DNA of 64,000 bases from Chitinophaga sancti (GTDB lineage: Bacteria; Bacteroidota; Bacteroidia; Chitinophagales; Chitinophagaceae): the NCBI RefSeq assembly GCF_034424315.1, contig NZ_CP139972.1, positions 6,076,001 to 6,140,000 of the forward strand, read 5' to 3'. How positions within the stretch are numbered: position 1 is the first letter of the stretch; each line of letters opens with the position of its first letter. The notes below the pieces were generated by a model that was not told the DNA's origin, ran no database searches, and worked only from the letters and a program-made list of their open reading frames with translations. Of the stretch, positions 52,160-61,793 are shown piece after piece. A program made the position numbers and the translations under genes.

Positions 52160-52954
52160 TCAGTCGTCACTGGAGAGAGACGTATATCCTTTCATGATAC
52201 CACGTCCGGACTCACGGATGAATGCAAGGATTTCATCCCTTTCATCTGTAGCAGGATATTCAGCTTCGATGATGCTTACTGCTTTTGACAGTTTGTAGCC
52301 TTTCACGAAGATCACGCGGTAAATATCCAGGATGTGATTGATCTTTTCCAGAGAGAAACCTCTTCTTTTTAAACCGATGGAGTTCACGCCTACATAAGAC
52401 AATGGCTCACGTGCAGCTTTTACATAAGGAGGTACATCTTTTCTTACCAGTGAACCACCAGTTACAAAAGCATGTGCACCGATCTTACAGAACTGCTGTA
52501 CAGCCACCATGCCTGCCAGTACAACGTGATCACCTACAGTGATGTGACCGGCAAGGGTAGTGTCGTTAGAAAATACACAGTAATTACCTACTTCACAGTC
52601 GTGTGCGATATGGCTGTATGCCATGATCAGGCAGTTAGAACCGATAACGGTTTTCCATTTGTCCTTGGTTCCTCTGTTGATGGTTACGTACTCACGGATA
52701 GTGGTATTATCTCCGATAATGGTGGTGGTCTCTTCTCCGTCAAATTTGAGGTCCTGTGGTATAGCGGATATAACGGAGCCAGGGAAGATACGGCAGTTCT
52801 TTCCAATCCTTGCCCCTTCCATGATGGTGACATTAGACCCGATCCAGGTACCATCACCGATCTCAACATTCTTGTGAATTACAGTGAACGGATCAATTTT
52901 AACGTTTGGTGCCACCTTCGCGTCAGGGTGGATGTAAGTAAGCGGATGGATCAT
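52160..52954 (-). CDS. lpxA: UDP-N-acetylglucosamine O-acyltransferase
   Basis: 264 aa; first step of lipid A synthesis, trimeric left-handed beta-helix. Hexapeptide repeats fill residues about 1-190, the catalytic His lies in MAYSHIAHDCEVGN (about 121), and a helical C-terminal domain follows (GFSLEKINHILDIYR). It starts 2 bp after the lpxC/fabZ stop, so the genes are translationally linked. Confidence 0.96.
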   Translation of the reverse strand: MIHPLTYIHPDAKVAPNVKIDPFTVIHKNVEIGDGTWIGSNVTIMEGARIGKNCRIFPGSVISAIPQDLKFDGEETTTIIGDNTTIREYVTINRGTKDKWKTVIGSNCLIMAYSHIAHDCEVGNYCVFSNDTTLAGHITVGDHVVLAGMVAVQQFCKIGAHAFVTGGSLVRKDVPPYVKAAREPLSYVGVNSIGLKRRGFSLEKINHILDIYRVIFVKGYKLSKAVSIIEAEYPATDERDEILAFIRESGRGIMKGYTSLSSDD

Positions 52955-52956
52955 TG

Positions 52957-54381
52957 CTATTTTTTGGCGTCTCTTGATTTAATGATTTGAGCAGTCAGGT
53001 CGCCCTCTGTAACGATCTTGGTACCTACAAATACAGTTCCCCGCATTTCCACGATACCTCTTCTGATAGGGCTGAGCAGCTCCATCTTCAGAATCATCGT
53101 ATCACCCGGGAATACCTTTTGCTTGAACTTACAGTTGTCGATCTTGATAAAATATGTATCGTAGTTTTCAGGATCAGGAACGGTATTCAAAGCGAGTATA
53201 CCTCCACATTGTGCCAGGGCTTCTACCTGTAATACACCCGGCATTACCGGATTGTTTGGGAAGTGCCCCTGGAAGAAGGGCTCGTTGAAAGTTACATTCT
53301 TGATACCGACTACCTGTGTATCAGTCAGATCAATGATCTTGTCTACCAGCAGCATTGGAAAACGATGTGGCAGGGTCCGTTCTATTCGTGGAAGGTCAAA
53401 AATAGCCGGTTTATTAGGATCATATACAGGCACATCTTTAATGTGCTTGTTCTTCTTAATGTATTGTTTCAGGCGACGGGCAAACTCCACATTGGATGCA
53501 TGGCCCGGACGGTTGGCGATGATATGTGCCTTGATAGGATAACCTACCAGTGCCAGGTCGCCCAGAATGTCCAGCAGTTTGTGACGTGCAGGTTCATTCG
53601 GGAAACGCAGTTTGATATTATTCAGGATACCTTCACGCTGCTCTACGCTGATATTCTTGCGCTGGAAAACTGTCGCCAGGCGAGCCAGTTCTTCTTCGCT
53701 TACAGGTTTATCAACGATCACGATCGCGTTGTTGATATCGCCACCTTTGATCAGGTTGTTGTTGATCAGATATTCCAGCTCATGCAGGAATACGAAGGTA
53801 CGGCAGGGAGCGATCTCTGATTTGAAATCAGCCAGGCTGTTCAGGTTCGCATGCTGTGTACCCAGTACCGGAGAGTTGAAGTCGATCATACATGTGACAC
53901 GGTAATCTACTGCAGGCAGTGCTACCATTTCCACATTTTTCTTATCGTCGTAATAGGTAATATTGGTGTCGATAGTATAATATACCTTCTTTGCATCCTG
54001 TTCAGCAACGCCTATCTGCTCGATGATCTCGATAAAAGGCATAGCGCTACCATCCATGATAGGTACTTCAGGACCATCAATATCTATTTCAATGTTGTCA
54101 ACACCGGTACCCACCAGTGCTGCCATGATATGTTCGATTGTATTTACTCTTGCACCATTGTGTTCCAGGGTGGTACTCCTGGAAGTATCTACTACATAAT
54201 CTACATCCGCCTTTACAACAGGTTGGTTTGGCAGATCAATACGTCTGAACTTAATACCCGATCCGGGAATACCAGGTTTGAGGGTCATATTTACGCTGGC
54301 ACCTGTGTGCAAACCTACACCCGATACCGTAACAGGAGCTTTTATCGTGTGCTGATTGGACGAATGTTGATTATCCATCAT
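52957..54381 (-). CDS. lpxC/fabZ: Fused LpxC deacetylase / FabZ hydroxyacyl-ACP dehydratase
   Basis: 474 aa. Residues about 12-310 are LpxC (zinc-dependent deacetylase, committed step of lipid A): VSGVGLHTG, TIEHIMAAL with the first zinc His, IMDGSAMPF, and ARHKLLDILGDLAL with the other metal ligands. Residues about 330-470 are FabZ: LVDKIIDL and the active site GHFPNNPVMPGVLQVEALAQ. The fusion joins supply of hydroxyacyl chains with their use, and is characteristic of Bacteroidota and relatives. lpxD precedes it and lpxA follows. Confidence 0.97.
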   Translation of the reverse strand: MMDNQHSSNQHTIKAPVTVSGVGLHTGASVNMTLKPGIPGSGIKFRRIDLPNQPVVKADVDYVVDTSRSTTLEHNGARVNTIEHIMAALVGTGVDNIEIDIDGPEVPIMDGSAMPFIEIIEQIGVAEQDAKKVYYTIDTNITYYDDKKNVEMVALPAVDYRVTCMIDFNSPVLGTQHANLNSLADFKSEIAPCRTFVFLHELEYLINNNLIKGGDINNAIVIVDKPVSEEELARLATVFQRKNISVEQREGILNNIKLRFPNEPARHKLLDILGDLALVGYPIKAHIIANRPGHASNVEFARRLKQYIKKNKHIKDVPVYDPNKPAIFDLPRIERTLPHRFPMLLVDKIIDLTDTQVVGIKNVTFNEPFFQGHFPNNPVMPGVLQVEALAQCGGILALNTVPDPENYDTYFIKIDNCKFKQKVFPGDTMILKMELLSPIRRGIVEMRGTVFVGTKIVTEGDLTAQIIKSRDAKK

Positions 54382-54455
54382 ATTAATTAACTAATTTTTC
54401 TTTTGTCTCTCTGGAATGGTCTGCAATTGTTGTGGTGCAGGGAATTACAGGAATA

Positions 54456-55505
54456 TTAAACACCCTCTCTTACAGAAAGTAACTGTTTTACCATATCCTC
54501 CAGCTCTTTTACCCGTTTTTCAAGGTCCGGCAAATTTCTAAAAATTGCCTGACTTTTTAGTGAACTTTTGTAGTCAAAAGCAGGAGATCCCATCAGGGCG
54601 GTATTAGGCTCGGTAATGGATTTGGAAAGACCACTCTGTGCGTTGATCTTGGTGCCATCAGCAAGTTGGATGTGGCCTACAAGACCTACCTGACCACCGA
54701 TCACGCAGTTCTTTCCAATCTTGGTACTGCCGGAAATGCCGGTCTGTGCCGCGATCACTGTATTAGTATCGATATCCACGTTGTGGGCGATCTGGATCAG
54801 GTTATCCAGTTTCACACCCTGGCGGATGATAGTTGATCCCATTGTAGCCCTGTCGATGGTGGTATTTGCACCGATCTCAACGTCATCATGAATTACCACG
54901 TTGCCGATCTGAGGTACTTTTTTGTACTTACCATCAGGCTGAGGCGCAAAACCGAAGCCATCGCCACCCAGTACGCAGTTAGCATGCAGGATTACCCGCT
55001 TGCCCAGCTCACAGTTCTCATATACTTTCACACCCGGGAAGATCACGGTGTCATCACCTACTACGACATTATCTCCCAGGTATACACCCGGATAGATCTT
55101 CACATTATTGCCCAATACGACATTTTCACCCAGGTAAGCAAATGCTCCGATAAAGACGTTGCTACCTGTTTTTACAGATGCAGGTACAAAAGATGGTTGT
55201 TGAATACCAGTTTTGTTGCCTACCAGCTGTTTATATTGCTCCAATAACTGGGCGAATGCGCTGTAAGCATCTTTCACCCTGATCAGGGTTGATTTTACAG
55301 GCCGTTCAGTAACCAGGCTCTCGTTCACAATGAGTATGGAAGCATTGGTCGTATAGATGAATTCTTCGTATTTGGGATTGGCGATGAAACTGAGCATCCC
55401 TTCACCCGCCTCTTCGATTTTGGCGATGTTATTCACTTTTACGTCCGGGTTGCCTTCCAGCTTACCATCCAACATGGTAGCCAATTGTAATGCGCTAAAC
55501 TGCAT
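54456..55505 (-). CDS. lpxD: UDP-3-O-acylglucosamine N-acyltransferase
   Basis: 349 aa; adds the second acyl chain in lipid A synthesis. An N-terminal uridine-binding domain (residues about 1-100) leads to the left-handed beta-helix of hexapeptide repeats (about 105-320), with the catalytic His in IQIAHNVDIDTNTVIAAQTG, and a C-terminal helix (LEKRVKELEDMVKQLL). First gene of the lpxD-lpxC/fabZ-lpxA order; it lies 106 bp after the HD-domain gene. No exact TAnnTTTG box is seen before it. Confidence 0.96.
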   Translation of the reverse strand: MQFSALQLATMLDGKLEGNPDVKVNNIAKIEEAGEGMLSFIANPKYEEFIYTTNASILIVNESLVTERPVKSTLIRVKDAYSAFAQLLEQYKQLVGNKTGIQQPSFVPASVKTGSNVFIGAFAYLGENVVLGNNVKIYPGVYLGDNVVVGDDTVIFPGVKVYENCELGKRVILHANCVLGGDGFGFAPQPDGKYKKVPQIGNVVIHDDVEIGANTTIDRATMGSTIIRQGVKLDNLIQIAHNVDIDTNTVIAAQTGISGSTKIGKNCVIGGQVGLVGHIQLADGTKINAQSGLSKSITEPNTALMGSPAFDYKSSLKSQAIFRNLPDLEKRVKELEDMVKQLLSVREGV

Positions 55506-55611
55506 AGTTAATAATTAATATAGTTATCCAGGCGGTACCAGTTTTATGATTTAATTGACAGCCATCTAGTTATACATTACCTACAATCTATCATTCATAA
55601 TCCTGTGTTGC

Positions 55612-56838
55612 TTAGATTTTTGGATGACAAATGTAGAATTTTTTTACGGGTATAGCCAGTGTATGACTAACCAATGCATTATCGATTGACGAAATATCCT
55701 TTACCGTACCGTCCTTAAAAAGGATGTTAATCCTTTCATTATTAATGTTGTACGCGCTCAGGCTAGCTGTTCCTGTGAAGACAAAGTAATCAAGATCATG
55801 GCTAGAAATGCCGTATCTTTCTTGTACCTGTGTTTTCAATAAAGTTATGGCCGAGGTATCAAAAGCCTCATTACTGAGCAGGCATTTAAATAAATTCCTG
55901 TTTGTCAACCATTTACATAACAAGGAAAGGACTGGGTCGCTATGGTTCGCCCATACCTTGATCGCGCTTAAAATATCAAAATCATCCAGTAGGCAGAACT
56001 GCTGGAGACAAGCTGGCTCCTGTTCGAAGTTGGCCGCAGTAATTGTATGGTACAGGAAATATGCTAACGCCGGTGAGGCATACAGCGATACTCCCTTAAG
56101 TGCCAGTTCCTTAGCTCGCTTCAGTATTTTGACCAGCATATTCTCTGCGCTCAGCACCGTCTTGTGCAGGTATACCTGCCAATACATCAATCGACGGGCC
56201 ACAATGAACTTTTCAATAGAATAAATCCCCTTTTCTTCCACCATCAGCTCATTCCGTTGCACAGTCAGCATCTTTATAATACGGTCATAACCAATTACTC
56301 CCTCAGATACTCCCGTATAAAAGCTGTCGCGATTCAGGTAATCCATCCTGTCCACATCCAGCTGGCTCGACACCAGCTGATGGAGAAACGTTTTATGATA
56401 ACGCCCGTTGAAGATTTCTATTGTCAGGCTCAGGGCACCATTCAGCTCCTTATTCAATTCCTCCATCAGCCACTGGCTGATCTTTTCATGGGAAACCCCT
56501 TCAATGATCCCGTTTTCCAGGGCATGAGAATAAGGTCCGTGACCTATATCATGCAGCAAAATAGCCATCCTAGCGGCAATTTCCTCTTCGTCCGTAATTT
56601 CTACCCCTTTTCCTTTTAACTCACTCAAGGCACAACTCATCAGGTGATAAGCCCCTATGCTGTGATGAAAACGGGTATGCATTGCACCCGGATAAACCAT
56701 ATGTGCCAGCGCCATCTGATGAATACGGCGCAGACGCTGGTAATAAGGGTGGGAAATTATGGCAAAGATCAACGGATGATCTATCGTGATGAAGCCATAC
56801 ACCGGATCATTTACAATTTTTCTCTTGCGTTCTGCCAT
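55612..56838 (-). CDS. HD-domain phosphohydrolase, dGTPase-like
   Basis: 408 aa. HD motif metal ligands: RFHHSIGAYHL (first His), LLHDIGHGPYSH (HD), and a later Asp in SSQLDVDRMDYLNRDSFYTG. This arrangement is shared with SAMHD1/dGTPase-like enzymes that remove triphosphate from dNTPs; activity here is not proven. ATG 56838 (MAERKRKIVNDPVYGFI) is preferred as conserved-looking; an ATG 9 bp upstream is also possible. The promoter box lies at 56864-56871. Confidence 0.9.
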   Translation of the reverse strand: MAERKRKIVNDPVYGFITIDHPLIFAIISHPYYQRLRRIHQMALAHMVYPGAMHTRFHHSIGAYHLMSCALSELKGKGVEITDEEEIAARMAILLHDIGHGPYSHALENGIIEGVSHEKISQWLMEELNKELNGALSLTIEIFNGRYHKTFLHQLVSSQLDVDRMDYLNRDSFYTGVSEGVIGYDRIIKMLTVQRNELMVEEKGIYSIEKFIVARRLMYWQVYLHKTVLSAENMLVKILKRAKELALKGVSLYASPALAYFLYHTITAANFEQEPACLQQFCLLDDFDILSAIKVWANHSDPVLSLLCKWLTNRNLFKCLLSNEAFDTSAITLLKTQVQERYGISSHDLDYFVFTGTASLSAYNINNERINILFKDGTVKDISSIDNALVSHTLAIPVKKFYICHPKI

Positions 56839-56863
56839 TTTTACCATTACCCTTTAGCTTAGG

Positions 56864-56871
56864 CAAAGCTA
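56864..56871 (-). promoter_or_regulatory. -7 promoter box of the HD-domain gene
   Basis: TAGCTTTG on the minus strand, exact match, 26 bp before ATG 56838. The other half of this 287-bp divergent gap leads to porX, with only a near-match box TATCTTGG at 57072-57079. Confidence 0.6.
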
Positions 56872-57133
56872 CGTTAAGGAATTATTATCTTTAACTTTTT
56901 CTAATGTATAAGACGCAACCCGAACCTCCTTCCCCTATATCTTCAACGATTTTCCTATTTTTATTGCAAAAATTGATAATATTTGAACAACTATCACCCA
57001 ATCGACTGTTATTTAACAATTTATTGTGCCAATATCGCACTTAGGGAACATTTTTTGACAGTAGAGAGTGGTATCTTGGTCAAATAGGTGCCGACTGAAA
57101 CCAAATTTTATCTCACTCCTAACTATTACTTGC

Positions 57134-58687
57134 ATGAGTCAAATAAATATACTCTGGGTAGATGACGAAATAGAATCACTGAAATCGCAAATCATGTTCC
57201 TGGAAAATAAGGGATACAAAGTGTCTGCCCTTACCAACGGTTATGATGCCCTGGAATTCCTGAAGGAACAGGTGGTAGATGTAGTGCTGCTCGATGAGTC
57301 TATGCCAGGTATTACCGGACTCGAAACCCTCGCAAGGATCAAGGAGATAGATCAGCAGATTCCTGTGGTCATGATCACCAAAAATGAGGCAGAAAATGTA
57401 ATGGACGAAGCCATCGGCTCCCAGATCACTGACTACCTCATTAAACCTGTAAACCCAAACCAGGTACTCCTTTCTCTGAAAAAAATCATTGATAATAAGC
57501 GACTTGTAGCCGAAAAGACCACCATTGCCTACCAGCAGGACTTCCGCACCCTGTTCATGGCGCTGAACTCGGGCCCTGACTACAACGAGTGGATGGACCT
57601 CTATAAGAAGCTGGTTTACTGGGAAATGGAAATGGCCAAGACCAATAATCCTGAGATGATGGAGGTCTTAAATACCCAAAAAGCCGAAGCCAATACGGAA
57701 TTTGCCAAGTTCATCTCCCGCAACTATGCCAGCTGGGTAAGCCCCAAGGCCAAAGACGCCCCCGTGATGTCGCATTCCGTATTCAAAGAGAAAGTAGTAC
57801 CCCAGCTTGACAGCGAAGTGTCTAACTTCTTCATAATCATAGATAACCTGCGCCTGGACCAGTGGAAGGCCATTCTGCCTATCTTCCTGGATTCTTTCAG
57901 GCTGGTGACTGAAGATACTTTTTACAGTATACTCCCTACTTCTACTCAATATAGCCGCAATGCCATCTTTGCAGGCTTGCTGCCGGTAGATATTGAAAGT
58001 CGTTTTCCTCAGCAATGGAAAAACGATGACGAAGAAGGAGGGAAGAACCTGTACGAAGAAGAATTCTTTGCCGATCAGCTGAAGCGCCTGAAAATGGATC
58101 CCCGCTTCTCCTATACCAAAGTAACTACCCATAACGACGGCCAGCACCTGGTGAATAACATTCATAACCTGCTTGCCTATCCGCTGAATGTAATTGTGTA
58201 CAACTTTGTGGATATGCTCAGTCATGCACGTACAGAAATGGAAGTGCTGAAAGAACTGGCGGGCGATGAAACCTCCTACCGGTCTATTACAGCCAGCTGG
58301 TTTGAACATTCTCCGCTGCACCAGGCACTGCGCAAGGTGGCTGACAAAAAGATCAACCTGATCATCGCGACTGACCATGGCAATGTGAGAGTGAAAACAC
58401 CGGTGAAAGTGATTGGTGATAAACAGACCACTACCAACCTGCGTTATAAACATGGCCGCAACCTGAATTATGACGCCAAAGAAGTACTGGCCTTCAGAGA
58501 TCCGCGCGAAGCCGGCTTGCCCAAGCCGAATGTAAACTCCTCCTACATCTTTGCAAAAGAAGATGGCTACCTCTGCTATCCTAATAACTACAACTACTTT
58601 GTGAACTTCTACCGCAATACCTTTCAGCATGGTGGTATTTCGCTCGAAGAGGTGATCGTACCTGTAGCAAGGTTGGTGAGTAAATAA
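57134..58687 (+). CDS. porX: PorX-type response regulator with PglZ domain
   Basis: 517 aa. Receiver domain with ILWVDDEIE, phospho-acceptor Asp54 (VLLDESMPG) and LIKPVNPNQVLLSL; then a helical linker and a C-terminal PglZ/alkaline-phosphatase-like domain with FIIIDNLRLDQW, ILPTSTQYSRNAIFAG (predicted nucleophile Thr region), NFVDMLSH and IATDHGNVRV (metal ligands). This is the architecture of PorX, which with the kinase PorY controls type IX secretion genes through an ECF sigma factor in Porphyromonas; in other Bacteroidota its role is broader. No PorY is adjacent. ATG 57134 is the natural receiver start. Two further genes follow closely. Confidence 0.94.
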   Translation: MSQINILWVDDEIESLKSQIMFLENKGYKVSALTNGYDALEFLKEQVVDVVLLDESMPGITGLETLARIKEIDQQIPVVMITKNEAENVMDEAIGSQITDYLIKPVNPNQVLLSLKKIIDNKRLVAEKTTIAYQQDFRTLFMALNSGPDYNEWMDLYKKLVYWEMEMAKTNNPEMMEVLNTQKAEANTEFAKFISRNYASWVSPKAKDAPVMSHSVFKEKVVPQLDSEVSNFFIIIDNLRLDQWKAILPIFLDSFRLVTEDTFYSILPTSTQYSRNAIFAGLLPVDIESRFPQQWKNDDEEGGKNLYEEEFFADQLKRLKMDPRFSYTKVTTHNDGQHLVNNIHNLLAYPLNVIVYNFVDMLSHARTEMEVLKELAGDETSYRSITASWFEHSPLHQALRKVADKKINLIIATDHGNVRVKTPVKVIGDKQTTTNLRYKHGRNLNYDAKEVLAFRDPREAGLPKPNVNSSYIFAKEDGYLCYPNNYNYFVNFYRNTFQHGGISLEEVIVPVARLVSK

Positions 58688-58702
58688 TCTTATTTTTGTG
58701 CC

Positions 58703-59032
58703 ATGAACTTCAAAGTGACACCCAATAACCTGACCCGCCTTGAAAAAATCTTTGGAGAGGCTAAGTATGAGTTACGTTTTGAAAAAGGAACGTTTAACTC
58801 AGGCTATTGTGTACTCGAACATAAAAAGGTCGTGGTAGTTAATAAATTCCTGAACCTGGAAGGGCGGATCAATACGCTGCTGGATATTCTGGGCGCTATG
58901 GAACTTGATGAAAGTGTGCTGACTCCTGAATCCCTGAAACTATACAAGCAGATCTTGGAAAACAGGAATTCCGCTGATGCGGCCGACGAAGAACCCAAAA
59001 CTCCTTCACCAGAACAACCATCAGAGAATTGA
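58703..59032 (+). CDS. Small conserved-looking protein in the porX operon
   Basis: 109 aa, soluble, no signal peptide. It begins MNFKVTPNNLTRLEKIFGEA and ends in an acidic, Pro/Ser/Glu-rich tail (about residues 92-109) that is probably disordered. The core (KVVVVNKFLNLEGRINTLLD) looks mixed alpha/beta. It lies 15 bp after porX and its stop overlaps the next start (TTGA), so all three genes are probably one message. I recognise no named family. Confidence 0.82.
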   Translation: MNFKVTPNNLTRLEKIFGEAKYELRFEKGTFNSGYCVLEHKKVVVVNKFLNLEGRINTLLDILGAMELDESVLTPESLKLYKQILENRNSADAADEEPKTPSPEQPSEN

Positions 59033-59793
59033 AAGTAACTTTCTTAGGAACAGGCACCTCCCAGGGCGTACCCGTTATAGCTTGTGGCTGCCGGGTATGT
59101 ACTTCTACCGATAAGCATGATAAACGCCTGCGCAGCAGCATCCTTATTACTGATACCCCTGCCGGCAATATCGTAATCGATACTACCCCCGACTTCCGCT
59201 ACCAGATGCTGAGAGCAGAGGTAAAACACCTGGAAGCCGTATTGGTAACCCACTCTCACAAAGATCATATAGCCGGTATGGACGACATCCGTGCTTTCAA
59301 TTATTTTCAGCAGAGAGCGATCGATATTTATGCAACTCCATTTACGCAGGAAGGTATCATGCGTGAATTCGCCTATGCATTTGCAGAGCATAAATATCCG
59401 GGTATTCCGGAACTGAACCTCCGCACTATTGGTAGTGAACCATTTGATGTTAATGGAATGACATTCATCCCTATCAATGTCATGCATCACAAGATGCCGG
59501 TATTGGGTTTCCGCTTTGGAGATTTTACATACATCACCGATGCTAACTTCATTGCGCCGGAAGAAAAAGAAAAGATCCTTGGCTCCCGGATATTGGTGGT
59601 AAATGCCCTGCGCAAAGAGAAACATATATCTCACTTCACCCTGGAAGAGGCAATTGCCCTCGGCCAGGAATTAAAAATACCCCAGGTATACTTCACGCAT
59701 ATCAGTCACCAGATGGGATTACATGCAGAAGTATCACAAGAGCTTCCAGCCGGTATGGCATTAGCATACGACGGATTAGAAATAACTCTCTAA
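59029..59793 (+). CDS. MBL-fold metallo-hydrolase, PhnP-like
   Basis: 254 aa from a TTG that overlaps the preceding stop. Family marks: FLGTGTSQGVPVIACGCRVC (with a possible structural zinc cysteine cluster), metal motif THSHKDHIAGMDD, VMHHKMPVLGFR and FTHISHQMG. This layout is that of PhnP-type cyclic phosphodiesterases and RNase Z-like relatives. A role in nucleotide repair or salvage is possible; the position beside porX, whose PglZ domain is also a phosphodiesterase, is noteworthy. Followed by a strong terminator. Confidence 0.9.
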   Translation: MKVTFLGTGTSQGVPVIACGCRVCTSTDKHDKRLRSSILITDTPAGNIVIDTTPDFRYQMLRAEVKHLEAVLVTHSHKDHIAGMDDIRAFNYFQQRAIDIYATPFTQEGIMREFAYAFAEHKYPGIPELNLRTIGSEPFDVNGMTFIPINVMHHKMPVLGFRFGDFTYITDANFIAPEEKEKILGSRILVVNALRKEKHISHFTLEEAIALGQELKIPQVYFTHISHQMGLHAEVSQELPAGMALAYDGLEITL

Positions 59794-59821
59794 AACCGGC
59801 CGCAGGCCAGACCAAACAATT

Positions 59822-59856
59822 AAAAAACGCTATCACCTATGGTGATAGCGTTTTTT
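59822..59856 (+). terminator. Terminator of the porX operon
   Basis: AAAAAACGCTATCACC (59822-59837) and GGTGATAGCGTTTTTT (59841-59856), perfect, loop TAT. Confidence 0.85.
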
Positions 59857-59887
59857 AATTATATTACAATAACAAGTTTGTTAACCT

Positions 59888-60529
59888 ATGAAACCATTCC
59901 TGCATTTCACCGCGCTTGAAAGACGAGGCATTATTGCTTTGATCATACTCACCACTATAAGTACCTATACCCCCACAATGATCGCCCACTACTTCCCGTT
60001 AAAAACCGACAAGGATACTTTATTCCAAAAAGATATGGCCGCTTTTCAGGCCGATCTGAAAAAAGCCCCGCCTCCGCCTAAAAAACATATTACCTTTTAC
60101 CGCCCCCGGCAATCAGTAATCACCATCGACATTAACAGGGCTGATTCAGCAGCCTGGGAGTCATTGAAAGGAATAGGACCTGTGCTGGCTGCACGAATTA
60201 CCCGCTTTAGAGATAAACTGGGCGGTTTTTATGCCATCTCCCAGATCAGGGAGACTTACGGCCTGCCAGACAGCACATTTAACAAAATTCAACCTTACCT
60301 GCGATTGAATGCAGTTTCACTAAAAAAACTGGACCTCAACAGCGCAGATGAGCAAACTTTGGCCCAACATCCGTACATAAGGTATAAACTGGCGCGCTTA
60401 ATTGTACTGTATCGCAATAACAACGGGCCTTTTAGCCGGCCAACTGACCTTCTTGGCATACCATTGGTGGATGACAGTATTTATCGTAAAATTGAACATT
60501 ACATCAAAACAGAAAAACCCCCGATATGA
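59888..60529 (+). CDS. Membrane-anchored helix-hairpin-helix protein (ComEA-like)
   Basis: 213 aa. An N-terminal membrane anchor (about residues 14-32) is followed by a Pro/Lys-rich linker ([10 protein letters not shown]) and two HhH modules: [20 protein letters not shown] (about 80-100) and [20 protein letters not shown] (about 150-170). ComEA-like proteins bind incoming DNA in natural competence, but many Bacteroidota members have no proven role. It overlaps the acyl-CoA dehydrogenase by 4 bp (ATGA). Confidence 0.85.
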   Translation: MKPFLHFTALERRGIIALIILTTISTYTPTMIAHYFPLKTDKDTLFQKDMAAFQADLKKAPPPPKKHITFYRPRQSVITIDINRADSAAWESLKGIGPVLAARITRFRDKLGGFYAISQIRETYGLPDSTFNKIQPYLRLNAVSLKKLDLNSADEQTLAQHPYIRYKLARLIVLYRNNNGPFSRPTDLLGIPLVDDSIYRKIEHYIKTEKPPI

Positions 60530-61665
60530 ACTTCGAACCTACAGAAATGCAGCAGCAGATCACGAAAGTGATCAGGGATTTTGGCAAGTCGCACATTCAA
60601 CCAAACGTTATGGAATGGGATGAAACCCAAACCTTCCCGGCCCCTCTTTTTAAACAACTCGGCGAATTAGGCTTAATGGGGGTATTAGTACCACATGAGT
60701 ACGGAGGTAGTGGCCTTGGTTACCTTGAGTACGTCACCGTAATCAGCGAAATCAGTCGCTTCTGTGGTGCTATTGGCCTCAGTGTAGCCGCGCACAACTC
60801 CCTATGTACCGGTCATATTTTACAATTCGGATCTGAAGCACAAAAGCAACGTTATCTCCCAAAACTGGCCAGCGGCGAATGGCTGGGCGCATGGGGCCTC
60901 ACAGAACCCAATACCGGCTCCGATGCCATGAACATGAAGTGTGTGGCAAAGAAGGAAGGCGATGAATGGGTACTGAATGGCACCAAATGCTGGATCACCC
61001 ATGGAAGAAGCGGGGATGTGGCAGTAGTAATTGCCCGTACCGGTGATGTGAGGGATAGTCATGGTATGACGGCTTTTATTGTGGAACGGGGTACGCCCGG
61101 TTTTAGCGGTGGAAAAAAAGAAAACAAACTGGGCATGCGTGCCTCAGAAACTGCTGAAATGATCTTTGATAACTGTCGGATACCGGCCGCCAATATGCTG
61201 GGCAATGAAGGGGATGGATTTATCCAGTCTATGAAAGTGCTGGATGGTGGGCGTATTTCCATTGCCGCGCTTTCCCTGGGGATTGCCAAAGGCGCTTACG
61301 AAGCCGCTTTGCAATACGCACAGGAACGTCATCAATTCGATAAACCCATAGCCAGCTTCCAGGGCATCTCTTTCAAGTTAGCAGATATGGCTACAGAGAT
61401 CATGGCAGCAGAGTTGCTGACGATGCAGGCCGCCGCAGGTAAGAGCAAAGGTCAGAAAGTGACCCAGCATGCCGCAATGGCTAAATACTATGCGTCGGAA
61501 GTAGCCGTGAAAACAGCGAACGAAGCGGTACAGGTGTTTGGTGGCTATGGATATACGAAAGATTTCCCGGTAGAGAAATTCTACAGAGATGCGAAATTAT
61601 GCACAATAGGAGAGGGCACTTCCGAAATACAGAAGCTCGTCATTGCCCGTGAGGCCCTGAAATAA
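60526..61665 (+). CDS. Acyl-CoA dehydrogenase
   Basis: 379 aa FAD enzyme of beta-oxidation or branched-chain amino acid breakdown. Motifs: [17 protein letters not shown] (about residues 122-138, FAD and substrate), [26 protein letters not shown] near the C-terminus, and the catalytic-base position in IGEGTSEIQ (about 364-372). Length and the C-terminal Glu place it among the short/branched-chain type. Coupled to the HhH gene by overlap, with no obvious functional tie. A strong terminator follows. Confidence 0.93.
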   Translation: MNFEPTEMQQQITKVIRDFGKSHIQPNVMEWDETQTFPAPLFKQLGELGLMGVLVPHEYGGSGLGYLEYVTVISEISRFCGAIGLSVAAHNSLCTGHILQFGSEAQKQRYLPKLASGEWLGAWGLTEPNTGSDAMNMKCVAKKEGDEWVLNGTKCWITHGRSGDVAVVIARTGDVRDSHGMTAFIVERGTPGFSGGKKENKLGMRASETAEMIFDNCRIPAANMLGNEGDGFIQSMKVLDGGRISIAALSLGIAKGAYEAALQYAQERHQFDKPIASFQGISFKLADMATEIMAAELLTMQAAAGKSKGQKVTQHAAMAKYYASEVAVKTANEAVQVFGGYGYTKDFPVEKFYRDAKLCTIGEGTSEIQKLVIAREALK

Positions 61666-61699
61666 TAACTCATCAAAGCTGGCCCCAGGCCCGCATCCC

Positions 61700-61754
61700 G
61701 CCGATGATTGCAGCTACTACAGGTGATTGCAATCATCGGCACTCTTTTTTTATA
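61700..61754 (+). terminator. Terminator after the acyl-CoA dehydrogenase
   Basis: GCCGATGATTGCA (61700-61712) and TGCAATCATCGGC (61728-61740), perfect 13-bp stem, followed by ACTCTTTTTTTA. Confidence 0.85.
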
Positions 61755-61793
61755 ACCTATTTACTATCTTCAAAGGCTATAAACTACTATGTC

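Noticed and set aside
57668..58630. 320-codon minus-strand frame inside porX
   Set aside because: Antisense shadow of the PglZ region; no domain recognised.
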